In this document: positions 48,162-56,604 of the stretch, piece by piece
How positions within the stretch are numbered: position 1 is the first letter of the stretch
Layout of the letters: every line of letters starts with the position of its first letter
Assembly: GCA_030430155.1 (NCBI GenBank)
Contig: JAUIFV010000002.1
Span: 33,378 to 97,377 of the forward strand
From: Gammaproteobacteria bacterium
Lineage (GTDB): Bacteria; Pseudomonadota; Gammaproteobacteria; Xanthomonadales; SZUA-5
Direction: 5' to 3'
DNA length: 64,000 nucleotides
Position numbers and translations under genes: made by a program
The notes under the pieces: model-generated
Seen by the model: only the letters and a program-made list of their open reading frames with translations
Told to the model about the DNA's origin: nothing
Databases searched by the model: none

Positions 48162-50915
48162 ATGCTGACGATGGTGCGGCTCTTGGCGCTGTTCGGCGCC
48201 TGCATGGTGCTCCTGTGGTTGAGCCTGAAGCTCTCAACCGAGACCGAGAGGATCGCCGCCATCTGGCCCCTCAACGCGATCGTTCTGGCGCTGCTTCATC
48301 GTCAGAGCCCCTCGCGCTGGCCGGCAATACTGGCCACCGTGTTTCTGGCCAGCGCAACTGCCAGCCTGACCCGAGGGATGTCGGCATACCTCGCCTTCGG
48401 TTTCGCCTTTGCCAACCAGGTGGAGATCGTGGTCTGCGCCCGATTGCTGCTGATGGCGCCTGAATCGGTGCGCTTCGACAGCGGGCGATGGCAGATCAGG
48501 TTTTTTCTGGTAGCCGCCCTGCTGGGGCCCTTGTGCTCGGCATTCATCGCGTCGCTGATGCTGGCCCACGCTCGCCCGATGCAGGATGCGCTGATCGCCT
48601 GGTTCCTCGGCGATTCGCTGGGCATGCTGCTGTTCGCACCGGCGCTGCTGATCTTTGGCGCAGCGCCCGACATGCTGTATCGACAAAGCACCAGGGCCCA
48701 GAAGCTGATCGCCTCGCTAGGTCTGGGATTGGCCCTGATGCTGGTCTTTGCGCAGAATTCATTTCCGCTGCTGTTCATCATCCCACCGGCACTGGCCTGG
48801 GCCTCCTTCAACCTGGGCTTGCGCGGTGCGGCCGTCGGGATACTCGCCACGGCGATGGTGGCCATTGTCGCGACCATGAACGGGCTTGGTCCGGTGCAGT
48901 TGGTCCAGGGCGGCAGCGGCTCCCAGTTCTACCTACTGCAGGCCTTTCTCGCCTTCATCGCGCTGACCACCCTGCCGATTGCCGCGGCGCTGGGTCAGTC
49001 TGCAATCAACCTGGCCGAAACGCGCGCTGCGAACGAAGCCTTGAAGTCGGCTCGTCAGACTGCGGAGGAGGCCCAGCAAGCCGCGCTGAAGTATGCGCAG
49101 CGGTATCGGGATCTTGCCGAATACGCGACCGATATCGTGCTGCGCTATGGTCCTGGCGGGGTGATTTCCTACGCTTCGCCGGCGATTCGCATCCTCGGTG
49201 TGGAACCCGATGATGTCATCGGGACGCGCGTGGCCGATCTGGTCCTGGAGGAGGATCGAAACAGTGCTCAGATCACCATTGACGCGCTGTTTCAGCCGTC
49301 AACCGATCCCCAGGCAGCACGCAAGGAGTTCCGCGCCAGGGCGGGCGATGGCGAGGTGATCTGGCTGGAGGGCAATCCCAACATCATTCGCGACCCCAAC
49401 GGGACGCCCAAGGAAGTGGTGTGTCTGTATCGCGACGTAACCGCACGGCGGGCGATGGAAGCCGACCTGGATCGCGCTCGCGTCGCAGCCGAGAAGGCGG
49501 CGGCGGCCAAGGCCGAATTCCTCGCCAACATGAGCCACGAGTTGCGCACGCCACTGAACAGCATCGTGGGCTTCTCCCAGCTGCTACGGGATGGGCGACT
49601 CGCCGACCCGCGCCAGCAGCGCTACGTCGATGTGATCGCCGACTCCAGTCTGGGCTTGCTTTCGGTGGTCAACGACGTACTCGATTACTCCAGTCTGGAG
49701 GCCGGTGCGGTAAAGCTCGAGCAGCGCCCGTTTTCGATCCTTAAACTGGCCAATCAGTCCATCGAGAGCTTCCGCATTGCCGCCGAGGCCAAGGGTCTGG
49801 CGCTGCCACTGAAGCTCGATGAGAGCTTGGCTGACCGATACCTCGGTGATGAAGGGCGGATCCGACAAGTACTGCTCAACCTGCTCAGCAATGCGCTCAA
49901 GTTCACTCAAAGCGGCACGGTCACTCTGTCCATCACCGCGAGCGAGTCGACCTCGGCCCAGGACCGGTTGACCTTTGCGGTGATTGACACCGGACCCGGC
50001 GTTCCGAAGCACCAACTCGGTGCGCTGTTCGATCGCTTCGAACAGCTCGATGGCTACCTCAATGACCGATCAGCCGGCAGCGGCCTGGGTCTGGCGATCG
50101 CCAAGTTCCTGGTCGAACTGATGCAGGGCGAGATCACGGTGAGCTCGGAGGTCGGTCAGGGATCCTGCTTTCAGTTTGCCCTCGACCTGGAGCGCGCAGC
50201 GTTGGATGCCGCGACCGAGTCGGCGCCGCCCTCGGTGGATCGGCGCCTTCGCCTGCTGGTCGTTGACGATGTGGAACTCAATCGAGAGCTGGTACTGGCG
50301 ATGTTGGCGACCAGCCAGCACCAGGTCCAGACCGCCAGCAACGGCGTCGAGGCGCTGGAGCGCCTGCAGCAATCGCATTTCGACCTGGTGCTGATGGACG
50401 TGCGCATGCCGGTCATGGACGGCCTCAGCGCAACCCGCGCGATTCGGCTGAATCCGAAGCTGCGCGAGCTGCCGGTCATCGCAATGACCGCTCAGGCGCT
50501 ACCCGAGCAGATTCGGGAATGCGAGCGCGCCGGGATGTCGGACTATCTGCCAAAGCCGATGACCGTGGACGCCCTGAACGCGATGATAGGCAAGTGGGGG
50601 GGCGTGAGCGGCGGCGAATCGGAGTTCGACGAGCGTGAAGTCCTGGAACGATTACGCAATCGCTTCCTGGCCCGCTGCGCCAGGGAGTTGGATCTCCTCC
50701 GCAGTCGTCACAGCCAGAGCGCCGAAGCGGTGCATGACGCCGTGCACCGGTTGGCGGGCAGCGCGAGGCTGTTCGGTTTTGCCGGAGTCAGCGCCGCCGC
50801 GATGCGCCTGGACCAACGGATCGGCGCCGCGGAGGAGCCGGAAGAGGCTGACTATGAGGCGCTCATTGTGGCTCTGAAAGCGCTGATAGAGGACCCATCG
50901 GACGCAGCCAGTTGA
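48162..50915 (+). CDS. Hybrid sensor histidine kinase (MASE1-PAS-HisKA-HATPase-REC-HPt)
   Basis: MASE1-like N-terminus, FLANMSHELRTPLNSIVGFSQLL, DTGPGVPKHQLGALFDRFEQ, LLVVDDVELNRELV...LMDVRMPVMDG, AVHDAVHRLAGSARLFGF. Confidence 0.88.
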   Translation: MLTMVRLLALFGACMVLLWLSLKLSTETERIAAIWPLNAIVLALLHRQSPSRWPAILATVFLASATASLTRGMSAYLAFGFAFANQVEIVVCARLLLMAPESVRFDSGRWQIRFFLVAALLGPLCSAFIASLMLAHARPMQDALIAWFLGDSLGMLLFAPALLIFGAAPDMLYRQSTRAQKLIASLGLGLALMLVFAQNSFPLLFIIPPALAWASFNLGLRGAAVGILATAMVAIVATMNGLGPVQLVQGGSGSQFYLLQAFLAFIALTTLPIAAALGQSAINLAETRAANEALKSARQTAEEAQQAALKYAQRYRDLAEYATDIVLRYGPGGVISYASPAIRILGVEPDDVIGTRVADLVLEEDRNSAQITIDALFQPSTDPQAARKEFRARAGDGEVIWLEGNPNIIRDPNGTPKEVVCLYRDVTARRAMEADLDRARVAAEKAAAAKAEFLANMSHELRTPLNSIVGFSQLLRDGRLADPRQQRYVDVIADSSLGLLSVVNDVLDYSSLEAGAVKLEQRPFSILKLANQSIESFRIAAEAKGLALPLKLDESLADRYLGDEGRIRQVLLNLLSNALKFTQSGTVTLSITASESTSAQDRLTFAVIDTGPGVPKHQLGALFDRFEQLDGYLNDRSAGSGLGLAIAKFLVELMQGEITVSSEVGQGSCFQFALDLERAALDAATESAPPSVDRRLRLLVVDDVELNRELVLAMLATSQHQVQTASNGVEALERLQQSHFDLVLMDVRMPVMDGLSATRAIRLNPKLRELPVIAMTAQALPEQIRECERAGMSDYLPKPMTVDALNAMIGKWGGVSGGESEFDEREVLERLRNRFLARCARELDLLRSRHSQSAEAVHDAVHRLAGSARLFGFAGVSAAAMRLDQRIGAAEEPEEADYEALIVALKALIEDPSDAAS

Positions 50916-50965
50916 GGCCTGCCAGAGCAGGGCTCGCCATCGTAGCCGCGCGAGCTTGATGCGCT

Positions 50966-52261
50966 TCAGTCAACGACTGCCCCGCCCTTCATCACCAGGC
51001 GAATCTGCTTCAGCACCGTCACGTCATTGAGCGGATCGCCATCAACCGCGATCAAATCCGCCTGTTTACCAGTCTCCAGCGTGCCGATCTGGTCGGACAA
51101 CCCGAGCAGGTCGGCGGCATTGACGGTGGCGGCGTGGATGGCAGTTTCCGGAGTCATGCCGTTGGCCACCATCAGCTCGAATTCGTCGGCGTTGCGACCG
51201 TGCTTGCTGACCCCCGCGTCGGTGCCGAAGGCGATCTTCACGCCGGCCGGCACGGCAGCCTGCAGCGACTTGCCGGTAATGTCGATGCGCCAGCGGATCT
51301 TTGCCAGCACCGCGCCGCTGTAGGCCTCCGGATTGGCCGCCAGCCGCTCGTGATAGCCGTTAACGGTGGACAGAGTGGGCACGTAGTAGGCGCCGGATTC
51401 AGCGAACAATCGCAGGCCCTCGGCGTCCAGCAGCGTGCCGTGTTCGATGGAATCCACACCCAAGCGCAGGGCCAGATTGATGCCGTCGGCACCGTGTGCG
51501 TGCACCGCCACCTTGCGCCCGTACAGGCGCGCGGTTTCCACCACCGCGCGCGCTTCATCTTCGAACATCTGTGCGCCCAGACCGGCGCTGATGCGGCTGT
51601 TCACGCCGCCGGTGATCGCCATCTTGATGACATCGGCCCCGGCGGCAATCTGTCGGCGCACCGCGCGTCTACAGCTGGCTTCGCCATCGCAGACGTTGGC
51701 ATTGCGATCCAGACCATCGTGTAATTCCTCGCGGTAGCCCAGGGTGGGATCGCCGTGGCCGCTGCTGGCCGAGATCATGGTGTTGGCGGTGAGGATCCGC
51801 GGACCAACCACCTTGCCGGCGGCGATGGCGTCACGCAGCGCGCGGATCACGCCATCGCGATCACCCAGATTGCGCACCGTGGTGAAACCGGCCTTGAGCG
51901 TCTTGCGCGCATTCACCGCCGCCTCAAAAGCGGTGTCGGCAGGGCTGTTCTCCACCGCCGCCAGCGCCCGCTCCACCCCGCCCTTGTCGCCGCTGAGATG
52001 GACGTGGGAATCGATCAAACCGGGGAGTACGAAGGACTGGCGCAGATCGATGACCTTGGCACCGGTGTGGCCGAAACCGGCGCCGTCGACGAAGCCGTCC
52101 CGCAGTTCGGCAATCTTGCCGTCGACGATCAGCAGGCTGACCTCGCTGCGCGGCAGCTTGCCAGGCTGATCGAGCAGCTTGCCTGCCTGGACCACGGTGG
52201 CTGCGTTGGCGCTGATGCACAGCAGCAGGCTGGATGCGAGTAGGAGCAGTCGAGACAGCAT
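50966..52261 (-). CDS. Exported amidohydrolase (imidazolonepropionase/prolidase-like)
   Basis: VLPGLIDSHVHLSGDKGG, VAVHAHGADGINLALRLGVDSIEHG, FGTDAGVSKHGRNADE; signal peptide. Confidence 0.86.
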   Translation of the reverse strand: MLSRLLLLASSLLLCISANAATVVQAGKLLDQPGKLPRSEVSLLIVDGKIAELRDGFVDGAGFGHTGAKVIDLRQSFVLPGLIDSHVHLSGDKGGVERALAAVENSPADTAFEAAVNARKTLKAGFTTVRNLGDRDGVIRALRDAIAAGKVVGPRILTANTMISASSGHGDPTLGYREELHDGLDRNANVCDGEASCRRAVRRQIAAGADVIKMAITGGVNSRISAGLGAQMFEDEARAVVETARLYGRKVAVHAHGADGINLALRLGVDSIEHGTLLDAEGLRLFAESGAYYVPTLSTVNGYHERLAANPEAYSGAVLAKIRWRIDITGKSLQAAVPAGVKIAFGTDAGVSKHGRNADEFELMVANGMTPETAIHAATVNAADLLGLSDQIGTLETGKQADLIAVDGDPLNDVTVLKQIRLVMKGGAVVD

Positions 52262-52359
52262 CGTGCTTTCCTGGCGATGGAGACTGGTTCGCAAGCCTAC
52301 CAGCGCAAATGGAAAACGGCGCGTGATCGTTGCCTCGCGCACTGGCATGATCGCGACCC

Positions 52360-52878
52360 ATGGTCATTCTCAGCCTGCAAACCGAACGCCTGCTGCTGCG
52401 TCCCTTCACCCTGGACGACGCCGCCGACTACTGGCCGCTGCTGCGCGACCCGCAGATCCTGCGCTTCACCGGCGAGCAGCCGGTGTCCGATCTGGAAGGC
52501 GTGCGGGAGATATTGCGTACCCGACCGCTTGCGGACTACCAGCAGCACGGCTACGGCCGCATGGCCTGCGTAGAGCGTGCCAGCGGCCGGCTGATCGGTT
52601 TCTCCGGATTGAAGTATCTGGAGGACCTGGACGAGGTTGATATCGGCTACCGCTTCGTGCCGGATGCATGGGGCAAAGGCTACGCCACCGAAAGCGCGCG
52701 GCCGCTGTTGGAGTACGGGCTGCAGCAGCTGCGACTGCGCCGAGTCATCGGGTTGGTAATGCCCCAGAACCAGGCATCGGCGCGGGTGCTGGTCAAGCTG
52801 GGGCTGCGCTTTGAGCAGCAGATCAGCGTTGATGACCACGCGCAGCCGCTGGATTTGTATGCGATTGAGGAGGGCTGA
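52360..52878 (+). CDS. GNAT family N-acetyltransferase (RimJ/RimL-like)
   Basis: LQTERLLLRPFTLDDAADYWPLLRD...VDIGYRFVPDAWGKGYATESARPLLEYG. Confidence 0.86.
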   Translation: MVILSLQTERLLLRPFTLDDAADYWPLLRDPQILRFTGEQPVSDLEGVREILRTRPLADYQQHGYGRMACVERASGRLIGFSGLKYLEDLDEVDIGYRFVPDAWGKGYATESARPLLEYGLQQLRLRRVIGLVMPQNQASARVLVKLGLRFEQQISVDDHAQPLDLYAIEEG

Positions 52879-52894
52879 GGTTGAGCTGAGGATG

Positions 52895-52922
52895 AGGGCC
52901 CAGGGAAGAGGGCCCAGGGCCC
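52895..52922 (+). repeat. AGGGNNN heptad array (4 units)
   Basis: AGGGCCC AGGGAAG AGGGCCC AGGGCCC; same pattern as 855-882. Confidence 0.75.
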
Positions 52923-52960
52923 AGTTTCGGAATCGGAATCCTGCTGGTTCTCCGCTCTTG

Positions 52961-53054
52961 GTAGGAGCGTGCTTGCACGCGATCGGTTCTTGGGTACTGT
53001 GCGCTGGTCTGATGCACACCGATACGTTCCGATCGCGAGCAAGCTCGCTCCTAC
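52961..53054. repeat. REPIN-like inverted REP pair
   Basis: gtaggagcgtgcttgcacgcgatcgg ... ccgatcgcgagcaagctcgctcctac. Confidence 0.75.
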
Positions 53055-53056
53055 AC

Positions 53057-53230
53057 TAGCCCGGATATTTCATGAGTGTTCGTTGCGAGGGAGTCGGAGA
53101 GCCGCTGTGGTGGGGCCCGCGGATGCGGAGATCGATGAAGGCGTACTTGAACTTTCGTCGAATCGGTAGGAGGGAGCAAACCGCGGTTCTCCGGCGGCCG
53201 CAGTAGAAGACTCATGAACTATTCGGGCTA
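53057..53230 (-). mobile_element. Palindromic MITE-like element C (copy of D in inverse orientation)
   Basis: tagcccggatatttcatgagtgttcg ... gaagactcatgaactattcgggcta; reverse complement aligns with 58025-58206. Confidence 0.78.
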
Positions 53231-53326
53231 GAACGGGTCTTCGCGCGCAGCCGATGCCAAGGCGGCGCTCCAATGCTTCTTGTAGCAGTCGCGCAACGCC
53301 GGACAACCAGGAACCCACGAACCCGA

Positions 53327-54448
53327 TCAACCCAGGGCTTCGCCAACGATGCGCAGGAACAGCCCACTGGCAATGGGAATCAGCGCATCAGGAAAATCGT
53401 AATCCGGGTTGTGCAGATCGGGCATCGCCACACCCGCGCCGATGCCGAACAATGCGCCCGGGCAGCTGGCGGTAAAGTGGCCGAAATCCTCGGACCAGCG
53501 GAACGGCTGCGCCATCTCGCGCAGGCTCATCGACGCAGCGGCCGCGCGCACCATCGCGCTCGCCTCCGGCGCGTTGATCGTGGCGGGAAAGATGTCCTGG
53601 TAGTCGATCGCGTGCTGCAGGCCGTCGGCCTGCGCGTTCAAGCGCACCAGCGCTTCGGCGTGGGCGATCAGCCGGGCCATGGCGTCATTGTCCTCGCTGC
53701 GCAGGGTGACCCAGATCTGGGCCTGGCCCGGTGCGGTACCGAAGGCCTTGGCACCCAGCTGCGCGCCGACCACGGTGGCGAAGGTGATCTGCTCTGGTTC
53801 GGCGATGTGGGCGGGCAGTTCGCCCAGTGAGGCAATGATCCGGCACATGGCCTGCGCTGGACTGGTACCGGTTTCCGGCTGCGCGGCGTGGGCGGTGTTG
53901 CCGGTCAGGGTGATCGACATGCCCCGGGACGCGCAGCTGAACGGCCCCTCGCGCAGCAGCACCTCGCCCAGCGGGTAACCCGGCACGTTGTGCAGGGCAA
54001 AGCAGTAATCCGGGCGCAGTTCGGTGAAGCGCGGATCGGCAATCACCGCCGCGGCACCCTCACCGGTTTCCTCGGCCGGCTGGTAGAGCAAGACCACGCG
54101 ACCACGCGCCGGTCGCTTTGCGCTCAGCTGCTGCGCCACCGCGGCCAGGATCGCCATATGACCGTCATGGCCACACTGATGGCCGACGCCGGCCGTCGTC
54201 GAGCGATGCGCATGCTCGCCCAGCTCGGCAATCGGCAGCGCGTCCAGCTCGCAGCGCAGCAGCACCGTCGGCCCCGGACTGGTCCCGGCAAACACGCAGG
54301 CCAGCCCCCGACCGCCCAACCCTTCGATCAGCTGGTCCGGATCCAGCCGGCGCAAGAATACGGCGATGCGGTTGGCGGTTTGGGATTCGGCGCCTGAGAG
54401 TTCGGGGTGCCGGTGGAGTTCGTGGCGCAGGTCGGTGAATGTGTCCAT
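53327..54448 (-). CDS. M20 family amidohydrolase/peptidase
   Basis: LRHELHRHPELSGAESQTA, GHQCGHDGHMAIL, LYQPAEETGEGAAAV, WSEDFGHFT. Confidence 0.88.
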   Translation of the reverse strand: MDTFTDLRHELHRHPELSGAESQTANRIAVFLRRLDPDQLIEGLGGRGLACVFAGTSPGPTVLLRCELDALPIAELGEHAHRSTTAGVGHQCGHDGHMAILAAVAQQLSAKRPARGRVVLLYQPAEETGEGAAAVIADPRFTELRPDYCFALHNVPGYPLGEVLLREGPFSCASRGMSITLTGNTAHAAQPETGTSPAQAMCRIIASLGELPAHIAEPEQITFATVVGAQLGAKAFGTAPGQAQIWVTLRSEDNDAMARLIAHAEALVRLNAQADGLQHAIDYQDIFPATINAPEASAMVRAAAASMSLREMAQPFRWSEDFGHFTASCPGALFGIGAGVAMPDLHNPDYDFPDALIPIASGLFLRIVGEALG

Positions 54449-54453
54449 TGTTG

Positions 54454-54632
54454 AGGGCTGAGGGCTGAGGGCTGAGGGCTGAGGGCTGAGGGCTGAGGAG
54501 AGAGTATCGGATGCGCGGAATGATTCGGCGGCTTGGCTGTTCGCAAGGTCCGAGAGTGGGAATGGAAAGCCAACACCAGAACGCCCCGAGCGCAGGAACC
54601 TGCCTTATCCTCAGCCCTCAGCCCTCAGCCCT
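54454..54632. repeat. Inverted pair of AGGGCTG heptad arrays in divergent leader regions
   Basis: Six AGGGCTG copies 54454-54495; three CAGCCCT copies 54612-54632. Confidence 0.85.
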
Positions 54633-54642
54633 CAAGAAAACA

Positions 54643-55572
54643 ATGCCCCTCCACATCAACACCCCGCTGATCGCATCAGCACCGCTCAGCGCCATCTGCG
54701 GCCGCGCTATCTGGCTGAAAATGGACGCCCTGCAGCCGCCGGGATCGTTCAAGATCCGCGGCGTGGGTCATGCCTGTGAGGAACACCACCGCCGCGGCGC
54801 GCGGCGGTTTGTCTCCTCCTCTGGCGGCAACGCCGGCTTGGCGGCCGCCTATGCCGGGCGCCAGCTGGGCGTGCCGGTGACCGTGGTGGTGCCTGAAAGC
54901 ACCACGGCCAGAGCGCGCCAGCTGCTGCGCGCCGAGCAGGCCGAGCTGGTGGTGCACGGCGCCAGCTGGCAGGACGCCAACGCGCTAGCGCAGTCGCTGG
55001 TCGGCGCCGACGAGGCCTTCATCCACCCATTCGACGACCCGCTGCTGTGGACCGGCCATGCCAGCCTGATCGATGAAGTGCTGGATGCAGATCTGCGGCC
55101 GGACGCTATCGTCGTCTCGGTGGGCGGCGGCGGGCTGCTCAGCGGGATGGTCGAGGGACTGCGGCGGCACCAGCTGGAAATCCCGCTGATCGCCGTGGAA
55201 ACCAGCGGAGCGGCGTCGCTGCACCGGGCATTGGAGGCCGGCCAGCCGGTCGAAATGGCCGCCATCGACAGCATCGCCACCTCGCTGGGCGCCAAGCAGA
55301 TCTGCAATCAGGCCATGCACTGCGCGACCACCCACCCGCTGCGCAGCGCGTTGGTGACCGACCTGCAGGCGGTGCAGGCCTGCGAGCGCTTCATCGACGA
55401 TCACCGGGTGCTGGTGGAACCGGCCTGCGGCGCCAGTCTGACCCTGGCCTACCAAGCGTCGCCGCTGTTGGAAGACTTCGAGACCGTGCTGATCGTGGTC
55501 TGCGGCGGCGCCACCGCGACGCTCGCGCAGCTGGGCGACTGGCGTAATCGACTCAGCGGCGCGACAGCATGA
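54643..55572 (+). CDS. PLP-dependent serine/threonine dehydratase family protein
   Basis: LKMDALQPPGSFKIRGVGHACEEH, SSSGGNAGLAAAYAGRQLGVPVTVVVPE, VVSVGGGGLLSGM. Confidence 0.87.
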   Translation: MPLHINTPLIASAPLSAICGRAIWLKMDALQPPGSFKIRGVGHACEEHHRRGARRFVSSSGGNAGLAAAYAGRQLGVPVTVVVPESTTARARQLLRAEQAELVVHGASWQDANALAQSLVGADEAFIHPFDDPLLWTGHASLIDEVLDADLRPDAIVVSVGGGGLLSGMVEGLRRHQLEIPLIAVETSGAASLHRALEAGQPVEMAAIDSIATSLGAKQICNQAMHCATTHPLRSALVTDLQAVQACERFIDDHRVLVEPACGASLTLAYQASPLLEDFETVLIVVCGGATATLAQLGDWRNRLSGATA

Positions 55573-56492
55573 AGCGAATACTGATCTGGCTGGGCGCCGC
55601 GCTGATCGTCTTCGCGCTGGTCACCGCGCTGGACTACCACTTTGAGGACCTGGAGGCTTTCGAAGCCGAGCGCGACGCGGCCCAGGTGGCGCTGCTGCAG
55701 ACCGGCCTGGGCAAGACCCGCTATGCCGTCTACGGCGAAGAGGGCCGACCGGTGGTGGTGCTGATCCATAGCTTCAATGGCTTCATCGAGACTTGGCAGC
55801 CAAACATCGACGCACTGGTCGCTCAAGGCTTCCAGGTGGTGGCCTACGATTTGTGGGGGCGCGGCTACTCCGATCGGCCGCATCTCGATCTCACCCTGGG
55901 CACCTTCGTCAAACAGCTTGAGGACGTGCTAGGCGAGCGCAACGCGCCCCAGGTGACCCTGGTCGGCTCCTCCTTCGGCTGCGTGATCGCCACCGAGTTC
56001 GCGGTGCGCAACTCGCAGCGGGTCGACCGGCTGGTGCTTTTGGGCCCGGCCGGCTGGCCAGCCGAAGGCTTCGATCGCACGGTAGTGCTGGATATCCCGC
56101 TGCTTGGCGATGCGCTGTTCCACTATGTTGGAGTCGCGCTGACCAAGAGCGCCGTTGAAGCCTATTTCCTCGATCCCACCGCATACGCGCCCATGCTCGA
56201 GCAGTGGGAGCGCCACGCCCGCCAGCCCGGCTTCACCCGCAGCGCCCTGTCCACCCTGCGCCATGCGCCGGTGCGCGACTACCGCCCTGGCTGGAAGGCC
56301 CTGGGCGAGACCGCCATTCCCACATTGGTGATCTGGGGCAAGCAGGACGTGAGTTTTCCCTACAGCAACGCTGCTCGGATGGGCGAGATGGTGCCGCAAG
56401 CGCAGATCATCGGCGTCGATGGCGCTGCCCACTGGGTCAACATCGAGCGCAGTGACGAGGTCAATCGGCGCATTGCCGAGTTCCTGCGCTGA
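55569..56492 (+). CDS. Alpha/beta hydrolase
   Basis: VVLIHSFNGFIETWQPNIDAL, LVGSSFGCVIATEFA, GAAHWVNIERSDEV; ATGA overlap with upstream gene. Confidence 0.87.
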   Translation: MKRILIWLGAALIVFALVTALDYHFEDLEAFEAERDAAQVALLQTGLGKTRYAVYGEEGRPVVVLIHSFNGFIETWQPNIDALVAQGFQVVAYDLWGRGYSDRPHLDLTLGTFVKQLEDVLGERNAPQVTLVGSSFGCVIATEFAVRNSQRVDRLVLLGPAGWPAEGFDRTVVLDIPLLGDALFHYVGVALTKSAVEAYFLDPTAYAPMLEQWERHARQPGFTRSALSTLRHAPVRDYRPGWKALGETAIPTLVIWGKQDVSFPYSNAARMGEMVPQAQIIGVDGAAHWVNIERSDEVNRRIAEFLR

Positions 56493-56604
56493 CCCTGCGC
56501 CGTCTCGCGATGAGACGATTTTCATGATGACGGTCTCATCATCGATTGAACTGCAGCGCGGTCCTGACGCATCCTTCGACCGCGTTACCCTTCGAGTTAC
56601 TGCA

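Noticed and set aside
54454-54632. Short tandem repeats considered as a CRISPR array
   Set aside because: Contiguous 7-bp units without unique spacers and no cas genes
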